64,000 bases of DNA from Bryobacterales bacterium F-183. Lineage in GTDB: Bacteria; Acidobacteriota; Terriglobia; Bryobacterales; Bryobacteraceae. The stretch spans positions 5,168,137-5,232,136 of the forward strand of contig AP025252.1 of NCBI GenBank assembly GCA_016865505.2. The letters are read 5' to 3'. A program made the translations under genes and the position numbers. Positions within the stretch are counted from its first letter, which is position 1. The number at the start of each line of letters is the position of its first letter. Shown piece by piece: positions 16,280 through 24,719 of the stretch. The notes beneath the pieces were generated by a model, which saw only the letters and a list, made by a program, of their open reading frames with translations, did no database searches and was not told the origin of the DNA.

Positions 16280-17137
16280 GTGAAACTGCTGAAATTTGAA
16301 CACCACGGACAGCGTCATGCCGGCGTGCTGACCTCTGCCGGCGTGGTGCCCGTACCCGAAATCAATGCGCGCTTCGGCCTGCGCATCCCCAATTGCGTTC
16401 TCGCCATCATCCAGAACGCGTCCCACCTGGAAATCCCCAACACAGGCGACATCGGCGAGGCTCTGCCGTTGGACCAGGTCCGGCCCGTGCTGCCCTACGG
16501 CGTACCGCCCAAGATCTGGTGCATCGGACTCAACTACAAGTCCCACGCCGAGGACATCGATGCCGTACAGCCGGAAGAACCAGGCAGCTTCATGAAGCCC
16601 GCGTCCTGTATGTTCGAACCCGGCGGCCAGATTGTGCTGCCGCCCGAACACGTCTCAAACGACGTCGATGCCGAGGGCGAACTCGGCGTAGTCATCGGCA
16701 AGACCTGCCGCTTTGTCCCGCGCGAGGATGTACCGGACGTGATCTTCGGCTACACCACCACTCTCGACCTCACGGCCCTCGATGTGCTCCGCAAGAACCC
16801 GCGCTATCTCACACGCGCCAAGAGCATCGACACGTTCTTCAGCTTTGGACCCGTGATCGTCACGCGTGACGAGGTAGACGACGTGGAGTCGCTTGAAGTG
16901 ATCACCGAACACAGCGGCGCGGCGGGCGGCATCTGCTCACGCGACTTCGTACGCAACATGCGGCATCGCCCGTATGAACTGGTCCGCTTCCACAGCGACT
17001 TTATGACCCTGCACCCCGGCGACCTGATCTCGACAGGCTGTCCGAAGGGCGCGCGCATCAAGCCAGGCGATTCCGTGGCGGCTCGGATTGAAGGGGTCGG
17101 CAGACTGATGGCGACCGTTCGCGCGCACTCCGCTTAG
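16280..17137 (+). CDS. Fumarylacetoacetate hydrolase (FAH) family protein
   Basis: A cytoplasmic metal-dependent C-C or C-O bond hydrolase/isomerase of the FAH family, 285 residues. The N-terminal small domain precedes the catalytic core starting at IWCIGLNYKSHAED (residues 80-93). The metal ligands appear in DAEGELGVVIGK (two Glu) and in the Asp residues of TTTLDLTALD. The GTG start follows the MazF stop by 46 bp. The substrate is unknown; relatives act on acylpyruvates, ureidoglycolate or 2-keto-3-deoxy sugar acids. Confidence 0.85.
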   Translation: MKLLKFEHHGQRHAGVLTSAGVVPVPEINARFGLRIPNCVLAIIQNASHLEIPNTGDIGEALPLDQVRPVLPYGVPPKIWCIGLNYKSHAEDIDAVQPEEPGSFMKPASCMFEPGGQIVLPPEHVSNDVDAEGELGVVIGKTCRFVPREDVPDVIFGYTTTLDLTALDVLRKNPRYLTRAKSIDTFFSFGPVIVTRDEVDDVESLEVITEHSGAAGGICSRDFVRNMRHRPYELVRFHSDFMTLHPGDLISTGCPKGARIKPGDSVAARIEGVGRLMATVRAHSA

Positions 17138-17146
17138 GCAAAAAGG

Positions 17147-17205
17147 AAAAGGATAGATCACCGCCACGGTTCCAGCTCGCCCAAAAGGCAAACGGGAGCC
17201 GTGGC
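17147..17205 (-). terminator. Hairpin with T-rich tail between convergent genes
   Basis: GCCACGG (17163-17169) pairs with CCGTGGC (17199-17205), and the stem can extend to about 11 bp with one wobble pair. Read on the minus strand, the hairpin is followed some 10 bases later by a T-rich stretch, which would suit the end of the sigma-factor gene at 17278. The large loop and the offset T-tract make this only a possible terminator. Confidence 0.35.
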
Positions 17206-17277
17206 AGTGACATCGAGGAGGAGAATCCTACAGACCGGATTTTACTTACTACACTGGTAAGTCTCTTCGACCGGACC

Positions 17278-17766
17278 CTACGCCACTTTAGGAAAAACTT
17301 CCGACGAAAGTGTGTGCGTCGCCAGTTCACGGCGTAGCCAAGCCTTCGCCTCCGTCGCTTCCCGATGTACCGTTGTCGTCGAGATGCCCAGGCTGAAGCC
17401 GCACTCTTCGAGCGTCAGCCCCGCAAAGTACAGCATTTCCAACAACTCTGCCTTACGCGGATCCGACACCGACAGCTTCCTGCAGGCCCGCGCCAGACAC
17501 ACCAGATGTGCCGGACCCCGCAAGTGATCGAGTAACAGACAGCGGATCGCACGCGCCGCAGCGGCCAAAAAGTGGACGCGTTCGCCCCACGACATATCCG
17601 TCCTCACAAGCCGGCTATATACCTCGTAGGCGAGTGCCCCAAAGTCGTCGCGGGCCTGCGGGACCAACGCGACCTCGCGTAGCGTCTCATAAATCAGAGG
17701 CATCAGTTGGTCGCGCGCGACTTCATCGCCTTGGGTCCATCTCTGCAGCAGGGCCGAAACCGTCAT
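17278..17766 (-). CDS. Reduced, divergent ECF-type (TIGR02999-like) sigma factor
   Basis: A 162-residue relative of the sigma factor encoded at 61886, which has 199. The start (ALLQRWTQGDEVARDQLMPLIYE) matches region 2, and the C-terminal LTLEECGFSLGISTTTVHREATEAKAWLRREL keeps the region 4 helix-turn-helix. The middle is degraded: the usual HTLQ-x-ALVHEAY block reads DDFGALAYEVYSRL, and the basic linker between regions 2 and 4 is mostly missing. It follows the Oar-like receptor gene by 42 bp on the same strand, so they may be co-transcribed. It may be a specialised regulator or a decaying gene. Confidence 0.65.
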   Translation of the reverse strand: MTVSALLQRWTQGDEVARDQLMPLIYETLREVALVPQARDDFGALAYEVYSRLVRTDMSWGERVHFLAAAARAIRCLLLDHLRGPAHLVCLARACRKLSVSDPRKAELLEMLYFAGLTLEECGFSLGISTTTVHREATEAKAWLRRELATHTLSSEVFPKVA

Positions 17767-17808
17767 CTATGAGATAGGCGACAAATCCCGGCGCGACCGA
17801 TCATCCGG

Positions 17809-20800
17809 TCAGAACAACAGTTTCAAACCGAACTGCATCTGCCGCGGATCGTTTGCCTGTGCCGTCACGCGGCCGAAGTTCGCGCCACCGTTGACGTTCG
17901 TATTCGGACTCGCAAAGCGAACCCGGTTGAACGCGTTGAACGCCTCCGCGCGGAACTGCAACCGTACCCGCTCGGTCAACCGGAACTGCTTAAACACCGA
18001 AAGATCGACGTTGTTGATGTGATGGTTGCGGAGATTCGCCACCAGCGGACCCATGTTGCCCAAGGTGAACGGCGCGGGCTGGCTAAAGGTGGTTGTGTCG
18101 AACCAGCGCAGCAGACGATCGCGCGCCGGCGTATCGAGGCTTGCCCGTTGACCGTTGCTATTGGCGCGGATCGCTTCGGTGAACAGCCCCGCCGTATTGT
18201 TCGCGCTGATGCCTAGGGGATTGCCGCTCTGCAAGGTCCAGTAGGTGTTCACCTGCCAGCCGCCGATCACGGCATCCAGCGCCTTGCCGATGTTGGTTCC
18301 GAACGCACGCCCACGTCCCACAGGAATCTCCGCCAGCGCACTCAACACCAACCGGTGCGGGACATCGACGCTTGAGATCGAACGGCTGCCCAGCACGTTG
18401 TAGCTGTCCTGATAGCTGGTGCCCGTGTCGAGCGCCTTGGCCCACACGTAGCTGCCGTCCAACTGCAGACCCTTGGCGTAGCGCTTGCTGAAGGAGACCT
18501 GCAGTGAGTTGTAGTCCGACGTAGCACCCTGCGAGAAGATCGGGTAGATCGCGCCAAACTGCGGGTACGGACGCAGCAATTGCGCACGGCTCACCTGCGC
18601 GTTGGCCAGAATGCCGCCCGCTTGCCCAAAGAACGGATTCGCTACCAGTTGGTTCAACTGGCTACCCAGGCTTAGAAACGACGGATTCACCTGATTCAAC
18701 GAAAAGCCACCTTCGCCGCCGCGCGACAACTGGCGTCCGCGATTGCCGACAAAGGCCGCCTCGAGCAACACAGCGCCGGGCAGTTCCTGCTGCACCGTCA
18801 AGTTGTACTGCAAGGTGTAAGGCGTCACCGTGTTCGACAGCGGGGCGTCCAGATTGCTGCCCAATGCCGTAGCCGCACCTTGCGATGCGCCGGGCACGGG
18901 GCGGAAGCCGCCAGGGAACGGATTGCGCAGCAAATTCAGCGGCGTGACGTTATCCAAGGTCGCCACCCAGGGCGTTTCCACGCGGAATCCATACGGACCC
19001 ACCGTACCTTGCGCGGCCAGCGTACTGGGGCCGAACAACTGCGCGAACCCGGCGCGAATGGCGGTCTTGCTGGTGGCCTGATACGCCATGCCTAAGCGCG
19101 GCGCAAAGTTGTTGTAGTCGCCCTCGTACTGCGAACGCGAGTTGCCATCGACACCCACAAACCGCAGAGCCCCGGTGAGGTTCGAATAGCCAGGGACTGT
19201 TGAAGCCAACGGCGACCTCAACGATGGATCGAACCAGCTCATGCGGTTGTACCGTTCCGTACGCGGCGTATCAAAGTCGTACCGCAAGCCGAGGTTCAAC
19301 GTCAGCTTGCGCGTGATGCGGTAATCGTCCTGAATGTAGAACGCCTGATAAAAACTCTGCGATGCGACGTTCTTCCAGTTCTGATAGAAGTTGCCGCTCG
19401 TGCCCGTACCCAGCAGCAGCGAAGCGAAGCCGTACCCCGCCGTGGAACTCGCGGCATTGGGATTGGGACCTTGCGTCATCAGAGCGGTAAAGCCAAACGT
19501 ACCGGCAGCGCGCGCTTCCCAAACGTTGATGCGAAGCATACGGCCTTCATAGCCGTACTTGATGGTGTGCTTGTTGCGTACCCAGGTCATGCTGCCTGCC
19601 AGACCATAGTTGTTGAAGCCGCTCTGGCGATGGTCGCTGCCGCCGAGCGCCGTTTGGCCGGCAACGTCGAAGCGCGGAAACATCAGGCGGTCCACAGCCG
19701 TATCCAGGTCGCGCGGCAGGCCGAGGCTCGAGGGCACGAAGCCAAGCCCCTGGTTGTCGAACAGAAAGCGATTGCGCGCAAACGACAAGCGTACGTTCAG
19801 CAGGCTCGCGGCGCTCAGCGTGTTCGTATAGTCCACCACGGCGTTGCGGCCCGAGTCATTGTTGTTCACGCGACCCTCTGCAATGCCGAGGTCGCCGGGA
19901 AAGTACTGTGGCGGGGCGTTCAGAAACTGCCGCAGCGAGAAACGTCCGAAAATACGCTGCTTTTCCGTGATGTTGTGATCCACCTTGAAGTCTGCGTTGT
20001 TCGTATCGAACAGGTTGGACCCATTGGCGTAAAAGTTATTCTGCAAGGTACCCACGTCGCCCGGCTGGTTCGGCGCCGGATAGTACTTCAACAGATTCAC
20101 CGAGACGGGATCAAAGCGGCTGGTGGGAATCCGGTTTCCGGCAAAGGCATCGCGAATGAACCCTGTACCGTTGGGATTGGCGCGCGTGGTGAGCGGATCA
20201 AAAATCGTAATCAGCGATGTCGCGTTGGCGCGCGTCTCGGAAAAATCGCCCGTACGCTGCAGCGCCGTCGGCACCGTACGCGTGGTTTCGGCAAAGCTAC
20301 GTTCCCGCAGGCCTTCATACGACACCAGGAAGAACGTCTTATTGCGGAAGATCGGGCCGCTGAACTGTCCGCCAAACTGATTGCGCTTAAAGCTGGCCAG
20401 CGGCACACCGCGCTGATTGGCAAAAAAGCTGTTCGCGTCGAGCACCGAGTTCCGCAGAAACTCAAAGGCCGAGCCGTGGAATTCATTGGTGCCGGACTTG
20501 TACACCAGGTTCAGCACCGCCGTCATCGAACGGCCGAACTCCGCGTTAAAGTTCTGCGCCTGCAGCTTGAATTCGGCCACCGCATCGACGGGCGGAAATA
20601 CCGATACGCCCGTAAAGCCGTTCACCGTCGGGAACGCGCTGCTCGATCCGTCGACCAGCACATCGAACGTACCGCCTCGCGCCCCGTTGACGCTAAAGCT
20701 CACGGCGTTGTGTGCATTGCCGATGCCGCCCGTCACACCCGGTGTCAGGTTCACCAGGCTGAACACATTGCGCGTATTCAACGGCAGCTCCGAGATCGAT

Positions 20801-21210
20801 TTGTTATTCACCACCTTGCCAACACTCGACGTCGTAGCTTCGACAATCGCGGCGTCTGCGGTAACCGTAACCGCATCGTTCACCTGGCCCACCTGCAGCA
20901 CCAGATCGACACGAGCCTGCTGCTGTACGTTCAGTTGGATGCCCTTGCGTTCCAGCGTCGAAAAGCCAGCCGCGGTGACACGCAGCGAATAGCGGCCCGG
21001 CGGCAGCAACGGTGCCGTATAGTCGCCAGTTTCATTCGCTTCCACTTCCGTACGCGCCTGCGTACCGTCGTTGGTCACAACGACAGAAGCCCGCGCAACG
21101 GCGGCTCCGCTCGAATCGGTAACAGTACCCAGGATGGTTCCCGTGGTGGTTTGCGCGTGTATCAGCGAACACAAAAGCAAACCGGCAATGGCGAGTATAG
21201 ACGTCCTCAT
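17809..21210 (-). CDS. Oar-like TonB-dependent receptor with carboxypeptidase-regulatory domain
   Basis: An outer-membrane receptor of 1133 residues. A signal peptide (residues 1-19) is followed by a CarboxypepD_reg-like beta domain (GTILGTVTDSSGAAVARASV, to about 105), a plug domain (about 120-240) containing VNGARGGTFDVLVDG, and a long 22-strand-type barrel ending in LKLLF, a normal outer-membrane C-terminal signature. Such proteins are expanded in soil acidobacteria and probably take up glycans or peptides with TonB energy. A TATAGA box 12 bases before the ATG, with no Shine-Dalgarno between, suggests a nearly leaderless mRNA. The ligand is unknown. Confidence 0.87.
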   Translation of the reverse strand: MRTSILAIAGLLLCSLIHAQTTTGTILGTVTDSSGAAVARASVVVTNDGTQARTEVEANETGDYTAPLLPPGRYSLRVTAAGFSTLERKGIQLNVQQQARVDLVLQVGQVNDAVTVTADAAIVEATTSSVGKVVNNKSISELPLNTRNVFSLVNLTPGVTGGIGNAHNAVSFSVNGARGGTFDVLVDGSSSAFPTVNGFTGVSVFPPVDAVAEFKLQAQNFNAEFGRSMTAVLNLVYKSGTNEFHGSAFEFLRNSVLDANSFFANQRGVPLASFKRNQFGGQFSGPIFRNKTFFLVSYEGLRERSFAETTRTVPTALQRTGDFSETRANATSLITIFDPLTTRANPNGTGFIRDAFAGNRIPTSRFDPVSVNLLKYYPAPNQPGDVGTLQNNFYANGSNLFDTNNADFKVDHNITEKQRIFGRFSLRQFLNAPPQYFPGDLGIAEGRVNNNDSGRNAVVDYTNTLSAASLLNVRLSFARNRFLFDNQGLGFVPSSLGLPRDLDTAVDRLMFPRFDVAGQTALGGSDHRQSGFNNYGLAGSMTWVRNKHTIKYGYEGRMLRINVWEARAAGTFGFTALMTQGPNPNAASSTAGYGFASLLLGTGTSGNFYQNWKNVASQSFYQAFYIQDDYRITRKLTLNLGLRYDFDTPRTERYNRMSWFDPSLRSPLASTVPGYSNLTGALRFVGVDGNSRSQYEGDYNNFAPRLGMAYQATSKTAIRAGFAQLFGPSTLAAQGTVGPYGFRVETPWVATLDNVTPLNLLRNPFPGGFRPVPGASQGAATALGSNLDAPLSNTVTPYTLQYNLTVQQELPGAVLLEAAFVGNRGRQLSRGGEGGFSLNQVNPSFLSLGSQLNQLVANPFFGQAGGILANAQVSRAQLLRPYPQFGAIYPIFSQGATSDYNSLQVSFSKRYAKGLQLDGSYVWAKALDTGTSYQDSYNVLGSRSISSVDVPHRLVLSALAEIPVGRGRAFGTNIGKALDAVIGGWQVNTYWTLQSGNPLGISANNTAGLFTEAIRANSNGQRASLDTPARDRLLRWFDTTTFSQPAPFTLGNMGPLVANLRNHHINNVDLSVFKQFRLTERVRLQFRAEAFNAFNRVRFASPNTNVNGGANFGRVTAQANDPRQMQFGLKLLF

Positions 21211-21270
21211 TCGTTAAAGAGTCTATACCTTTGAAATGAACATTGCCTCACACCCATGTGACAACCGGGA

Positions 21271-21315
21271 CAAAAGCAAAAAGGCCAGCCGTGCCGAAGC
21301 ACAAACTGGCCTTTT
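21271..21315 (-). terminator. Rho-independent terminator of the second Oar-like receptor gene
   Basis: On the minus strand a 10-bp perfect stem, AAAAGGCCAG (from 21315) with CTGGCCTTTT (to 21279), encloses a second perfect hairpin GTGC-TTCG-GCAC (21291-21302) with a stable UUCG tetraloop. The T-run TTTTTGCTTTTG follows directly. It begins 21 bp after the stop codon of the receptor gene at 21337, so it separates the two receptor transcripts. Confidence 0.85.
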
Positions 21316-21336
21316 GTTCGAAGTACGAAGTGTCGC

Positions 21337-24300
21337 TTAGAAAAGAAGTTTCAAAGCGAACTGCGCCTGGCGCGGCGGGAACGTACCGCTGATCAAGCCA
21401 AACGACGCGCTGCTGCGGTTGGAGTCCGGAGCCAGCAGGTTCGTACGGTTGAACAGGTTGAAGAACTCGCTGCGGAACTCGAGCTTAAACCGCTCGGTCA
21501 ACGTGAAGCGCTTCTGTACGCCCAGGTCGGTGGCAAAATACCCCGGCGCCTGCACGATGTTGCGGCCCGCGTTGCCGTACGGATTGCCGGCCACCGCGGT
21601 GTTGTTCGCCACTTCCAGCACGTTGTTGCGATTCAAGTACAGCTCCTTGATCGGACGCTCGGACTCCGGCAGCACCGGATCGCCGATGATGTTGGCGCGG
21701 ACGTTGCCGATGCTTCCCAACTGCAGGCGAGCTACCGGCGAGTACACCAGGTTCACTGGAAGACCGCTGTTGGCGGTGGTCGTCTGGCTGATGTTCCAGC
21801 CGCCGAGCAACGCATCGACGACATACGGGACATTGGAGCCAAAGCGCTTGCCCTTGCCGAACGGCAGATCCCAAACCACGGTGAACGTATTGTTGAACGG
21901 CTGGTTGTAGCCGGACACGCCCTTGTAGGTGCCACGCTGCGTCCAGGAAATACGCGAGTCATCGCCGCCGGACGTTTCCAGGTGTCCGCTGGCGTTGTCG
22001 ATGGCCTTCGACCATACGAACGTATTCAGGAACAGCAGACCGTTCGAAAAGCGGCGTTCCAACTTGGCCTGCAGGGCGTTGTAGCTGGAGTAACCAATGG
22101 GAGCGGCGATCTGAATCTGACCGAACCCGGTGATGGGACGGCGAGCGTTGATCGTCGCGTTCTCGCCAGGATTGTTGAAGCGGGCTTCGTTGAAGTCCGA
22201 CAACACCACCAGCTTATTGGCGCGATTGCCAACATACGCGACGTCCATCACAAAGCCCTTGCCCAGGTCGCGCTGAATGGTGAAGTGCCAGTTCATGACG
22301 TAACCCGTGCGCGTATCGGCGGGGATGAAGTTGGTGCGGGACGACAACGTGCTGGTGAGCGCGGGGTTGAGCAGGCCGGTGGGATAACCCTGCATCGTGG
22401 TGCGGAAGCAGGTGAGCGGAGCCTGATTGGCGGAACACTGGCCCTGCGACGGCAACTGGTCGATGCCGACGTTGATGATGCCCGGCAGGTTGTACGCCAG
22501 CAGATTCTCGCCGCCCAGGCGGTTGAAGTGAATGAAGCTCGCGCCGTACCCGCTGCGGATCACGGTCTTGGGCGTGATGTTGTACGCCATGCCGATGCGC
22601 GGCGCAAAGTTGTTGCGGTCCGGACGCACCAGCGCGCGATCGTAAATCGAGCCGTCCTTCTTAGCAGCGATCAAGGTACGCGTCGCCGGGTCGAAGTTCG
22701 ACAGGATGGCGTCGCGTTCCCACTGCGGCGTCGCGAACTCATACCGCAGACCCAGGTTCAGGGTCAGCTTCTGGTTCACCTTGAAGTCATCCTGCAGGTA
22801 GCCAAAGTACATGCGCTGCTGGTAGTTCACGATCACCGAGTTGTTCAGGTTGTAGCGGCTGCGCAGTCCGAACATGAAGTCGGCCAGGTTGTACAGGTTG
22901 TTCGACGACGAAGTACCCACCGGCACCGTGAAGCGGCCACCGTAGGTGTCCTGCCCGTACTTGGGGTTGAAGTCGTCAATCGCCGTATCCAGGCTCTGGT
23001 ACTCAAAGCCCGCCTTCAAGCTGTGGCGGCCCTGCAGGCGCGTCACGTTGAACTTGGGGTTGATCATGTACGGATTCTGGAACTGCGGATTCGAACTCTG
23101 CTGGCCGAACTGCGTGTAGCCGCCAACGGACTGGGCGTACAGGCCGCCCGCCACGCGAGGATCATCCGGCAGACCGGTGATGCCGTACGTCACCGACGCT
23201 GGGGGCTGTCCGATAAACACAGGGGACTTGCCGCCTTCGGTCTGCGATACGCCAAGGCGCGCTTCCATCACCGTACGCGGCGACAGAACATAGGTCGCGC
23301 CAAAGGCCACCTGATAGTTGAGCACGCGAACATTGCCGTTCGAGTTGCCGCCCGAAGGACCCGGGATAGCCGGCGGCTCAAAGTTGTTCATCAGGCGGTG
23401 GCTGTAGCGGCCAAACAGGTTCAACTTCTGGTTGACGTAATAGTCGATGCGGATGTCGCCCTTGTCCTGCTGGTCCGTCTGGCGGGGCAGCGATTCAAAG
23501 TTGTTGGCCGTACCCGCGCGGTTCGGGGCTGGCAGCTCGCTCAGCACCTTGCGGGCAAATGGCGTGATGTCCGATGCCGGGATGATGCCGCTGGCGTACG
23601 TCGTACCCGTGAGCGGGTTGAAGATCGGCACACCGATAATGCCGTTCCGCTGATCGAGCGTCGGCAAGGTGGACAGGTTCAGCGCCGTACGAACACGGCG
23701 GTAACCTTCGTAGTCGCCAAAGAAGAACAGCTTGTCGCGCTTGATCGGACCACCGATCGCCGCGCCAAACTGATTCTGGATCAAGGTCGGCTTGCGGTTT
23801 TCGCGAGGCTTGAAGAAGCCCACCGCGTTCAACTGCGTGTTGCGCAAAAAGTCCCAGGCCGCGCCGTGGAACTGGTTGGTGCCGCTCTTGACGGTAGCGT
23901 TGATCACACCGCCGCCCGCGCGTCCAAACTCGGCGCTAAAGTTGGTGGTCTCGATGCGGAACTCCTGCACCGCGTCCGGCGACAACTGCACGATCTGGTT
24001 CGAAAATCCCTGGTTCGACGTACCGTAGGCGTTGTTATCTACGCCGTCGATGATGAAGTTGTTCAGCGAGCTACGCATGCCGTTGATGTTGAACGACGCG
24101 TCGCGCAGCGCACCGCCGTCGGGGGTGACGTTCAACGTCGAGCGGCGTACGCCGGGGGCCAAGAGCGCGAGGTCGGCATAGGCGCGGCCGTTCAGCGGCA
24201 GATTCACGATCTGCGCCGACTGCATCGCATGGCCGCGGGAACTGGTGTCCGTCTCCAGGCGCTGAGCTTCAGCAGTAACGGAAACAGACTCGGAAACACT

Positions 24301-24627
24301 AGAAATTTGCAACGTGACGTCCACGCGCTGGCGGGTGCCGACGGTGACGGTAAAGCGGGAAACTTTGGCAGTGGTAAAGCCAGACTTTGTGACGCTCAGC
24401 GTGTAATCGCCCGGGCGTACATTGGGAATTTGGTAGTTGCCGTCGGCATCGGACTCCTGGGTAACCGTAACGGAGGTGCCAACGTTTGTGAGAGTTACAG
24501 AAGCGGCCGACACGGAAGCCTGCGCGGCGTCGCGCACGGTGCCAAGGACGGTAGCACTATCAAACTGCGCGTTTGCAATCCCGGCAACAAGGCCAAGGAT
24601 CGCCACATATTTTAGCGAGTGAAGCAT
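21337..24627 (-). CDS. Oar-like TonB-dependent receptor with carboxypeptidase-regulatory domain (second copy)
   Basis: A second outer-membrane receptor, 1096 residues, related to its downstream neighbour but clearly diverged. The signal peptide ends ...GIANAQ, the CarboxypepD_reg-like domain starts ATVLGTVRDAAQASVSAASV (to about residue 105), and the plug domain carries MRSSLNNFIIDGVDNNAYG. The barrel ends in ALKLLF. I use the ATG at 24627, which leaves a normal signal peptide; the longer frame adds eight polar residues. It is terminated by the hairpin at 21271-21315 and is divergent from the ABC exporter at 24720. Confidence 0.87.
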   Translation of the reverse strand: MLHSLKYVAILGLVAGIANAQFDSATVLGTVRDAAQASVSAASVTLTNVGTSVTVTQESDADGNYQIPNVRPGDYTLSVTKSGFTTAKVSRFTVTVGTRQRVDVTLQISSVSESVSVTAEAQRLETDTSSRGHAMQSAQIVNLPLNGRAYADLALLAPGVRRSTLNVTPDGGALRDASFNINGMRSSLNNFIIDGVDNNAYGTSNQGFSNQIVQLSPDAVQEFRIETTNFSAEFGRAGGGVINATVKSGTNQFHGAAWDFLRNTQLNAVGFFKPRENRKPTLIQNQFGAAIGGPIKRDKLFFFGDYEGYRRVRTALNLSTLPTLDQRNGIIGVPIFNPLTGTTYASGIIPASDITPFARKVLSELPAPNRAGTANNFESLPRQTDQQDKGDIRIDYYVNQKLNLFGRYSHRLMNNFEPPAIPGPSGGNSNGNVRVLNYQVAFGATYVLSPRTVMEARLGVSQTEGGKSPVFIGQPPASVTYGITGLPDDPRVAGGLYAQSVGGYTQFGQQSSNPQFQNPYMINPKFNVTRLQGRHSLKAGFEYQSLDTAIDDFNPKYGQDTYGGRFTVPVGTSSSNNLYNLADFMFGLRSRYNLNNSVIVNYQQRMYFGYLQDDFKVNQKLTLNLGLRYEFATPQWERDAILSNFDPATRTLIAAKKDGSIYDRALVRPDRNNFAPRIGMAYNITPKTVIRSGYGASFIHFNRLGGENLLAYNLPGIINVGIDQLPSQGQCSANQAPLTCFRTTMQGYPTGLLNPALTSTLSSRTNFIPADTRTGYVMNWHFTIQRDLGKGFVMDVAYVGNRANKLVVLSDFNEARFNNPGENATINARRPITGFGQIQIAAPIGYSSYNALQAKLERRFSNGLLFLNTFVWSKAIDNASGHLETSGGDDSRISWTQRGTYKGVSGYNQPFNNTFTVVWDLPFGKGKRFGSNVPYVVDALLGGWNISQTTTANSGLPVNLVYSPVARLQLGSIGNVRANIIGDPVLPESERPIKELYLNRNNVLEVANNTAVAGNPYGNAGRNIVQAPGYFATDLGVQKRFTLTERFKLEFRSEFFNLFNRTNLLAPDSNRSSASFGLISGTFPPRQAQFALKLLF

Positions 24628-24719
24628 ATAGCGGTATTTGTACTCTGCCACTTTAGCAATCTGTTGTCAACATTCTGTTACAACGGGAAAACAACCCTGT
24701 TTGGTACCGTAAAAGCCGC

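Noticed and set aside
21982-24615. An 877-codon open frame antisense to the second Oar-like receptor, and a similar 587-codon frame at 19471-21234
   Set aside because: Both lie wholly opposite well-supported receptor genes, have Arg/His/Val-rich composition and show no domain or signal; they are a by-product of GC-rich third positions.
24664-24683. Imperfect palindrome TTGTCAAC-N4-TGTTACAA between the second receptor gene and the ABC exporter
   Set aside because: The arms need a one-base gap, and neither direction gives a properly spaced -10 box, so I did not list it as an operator.
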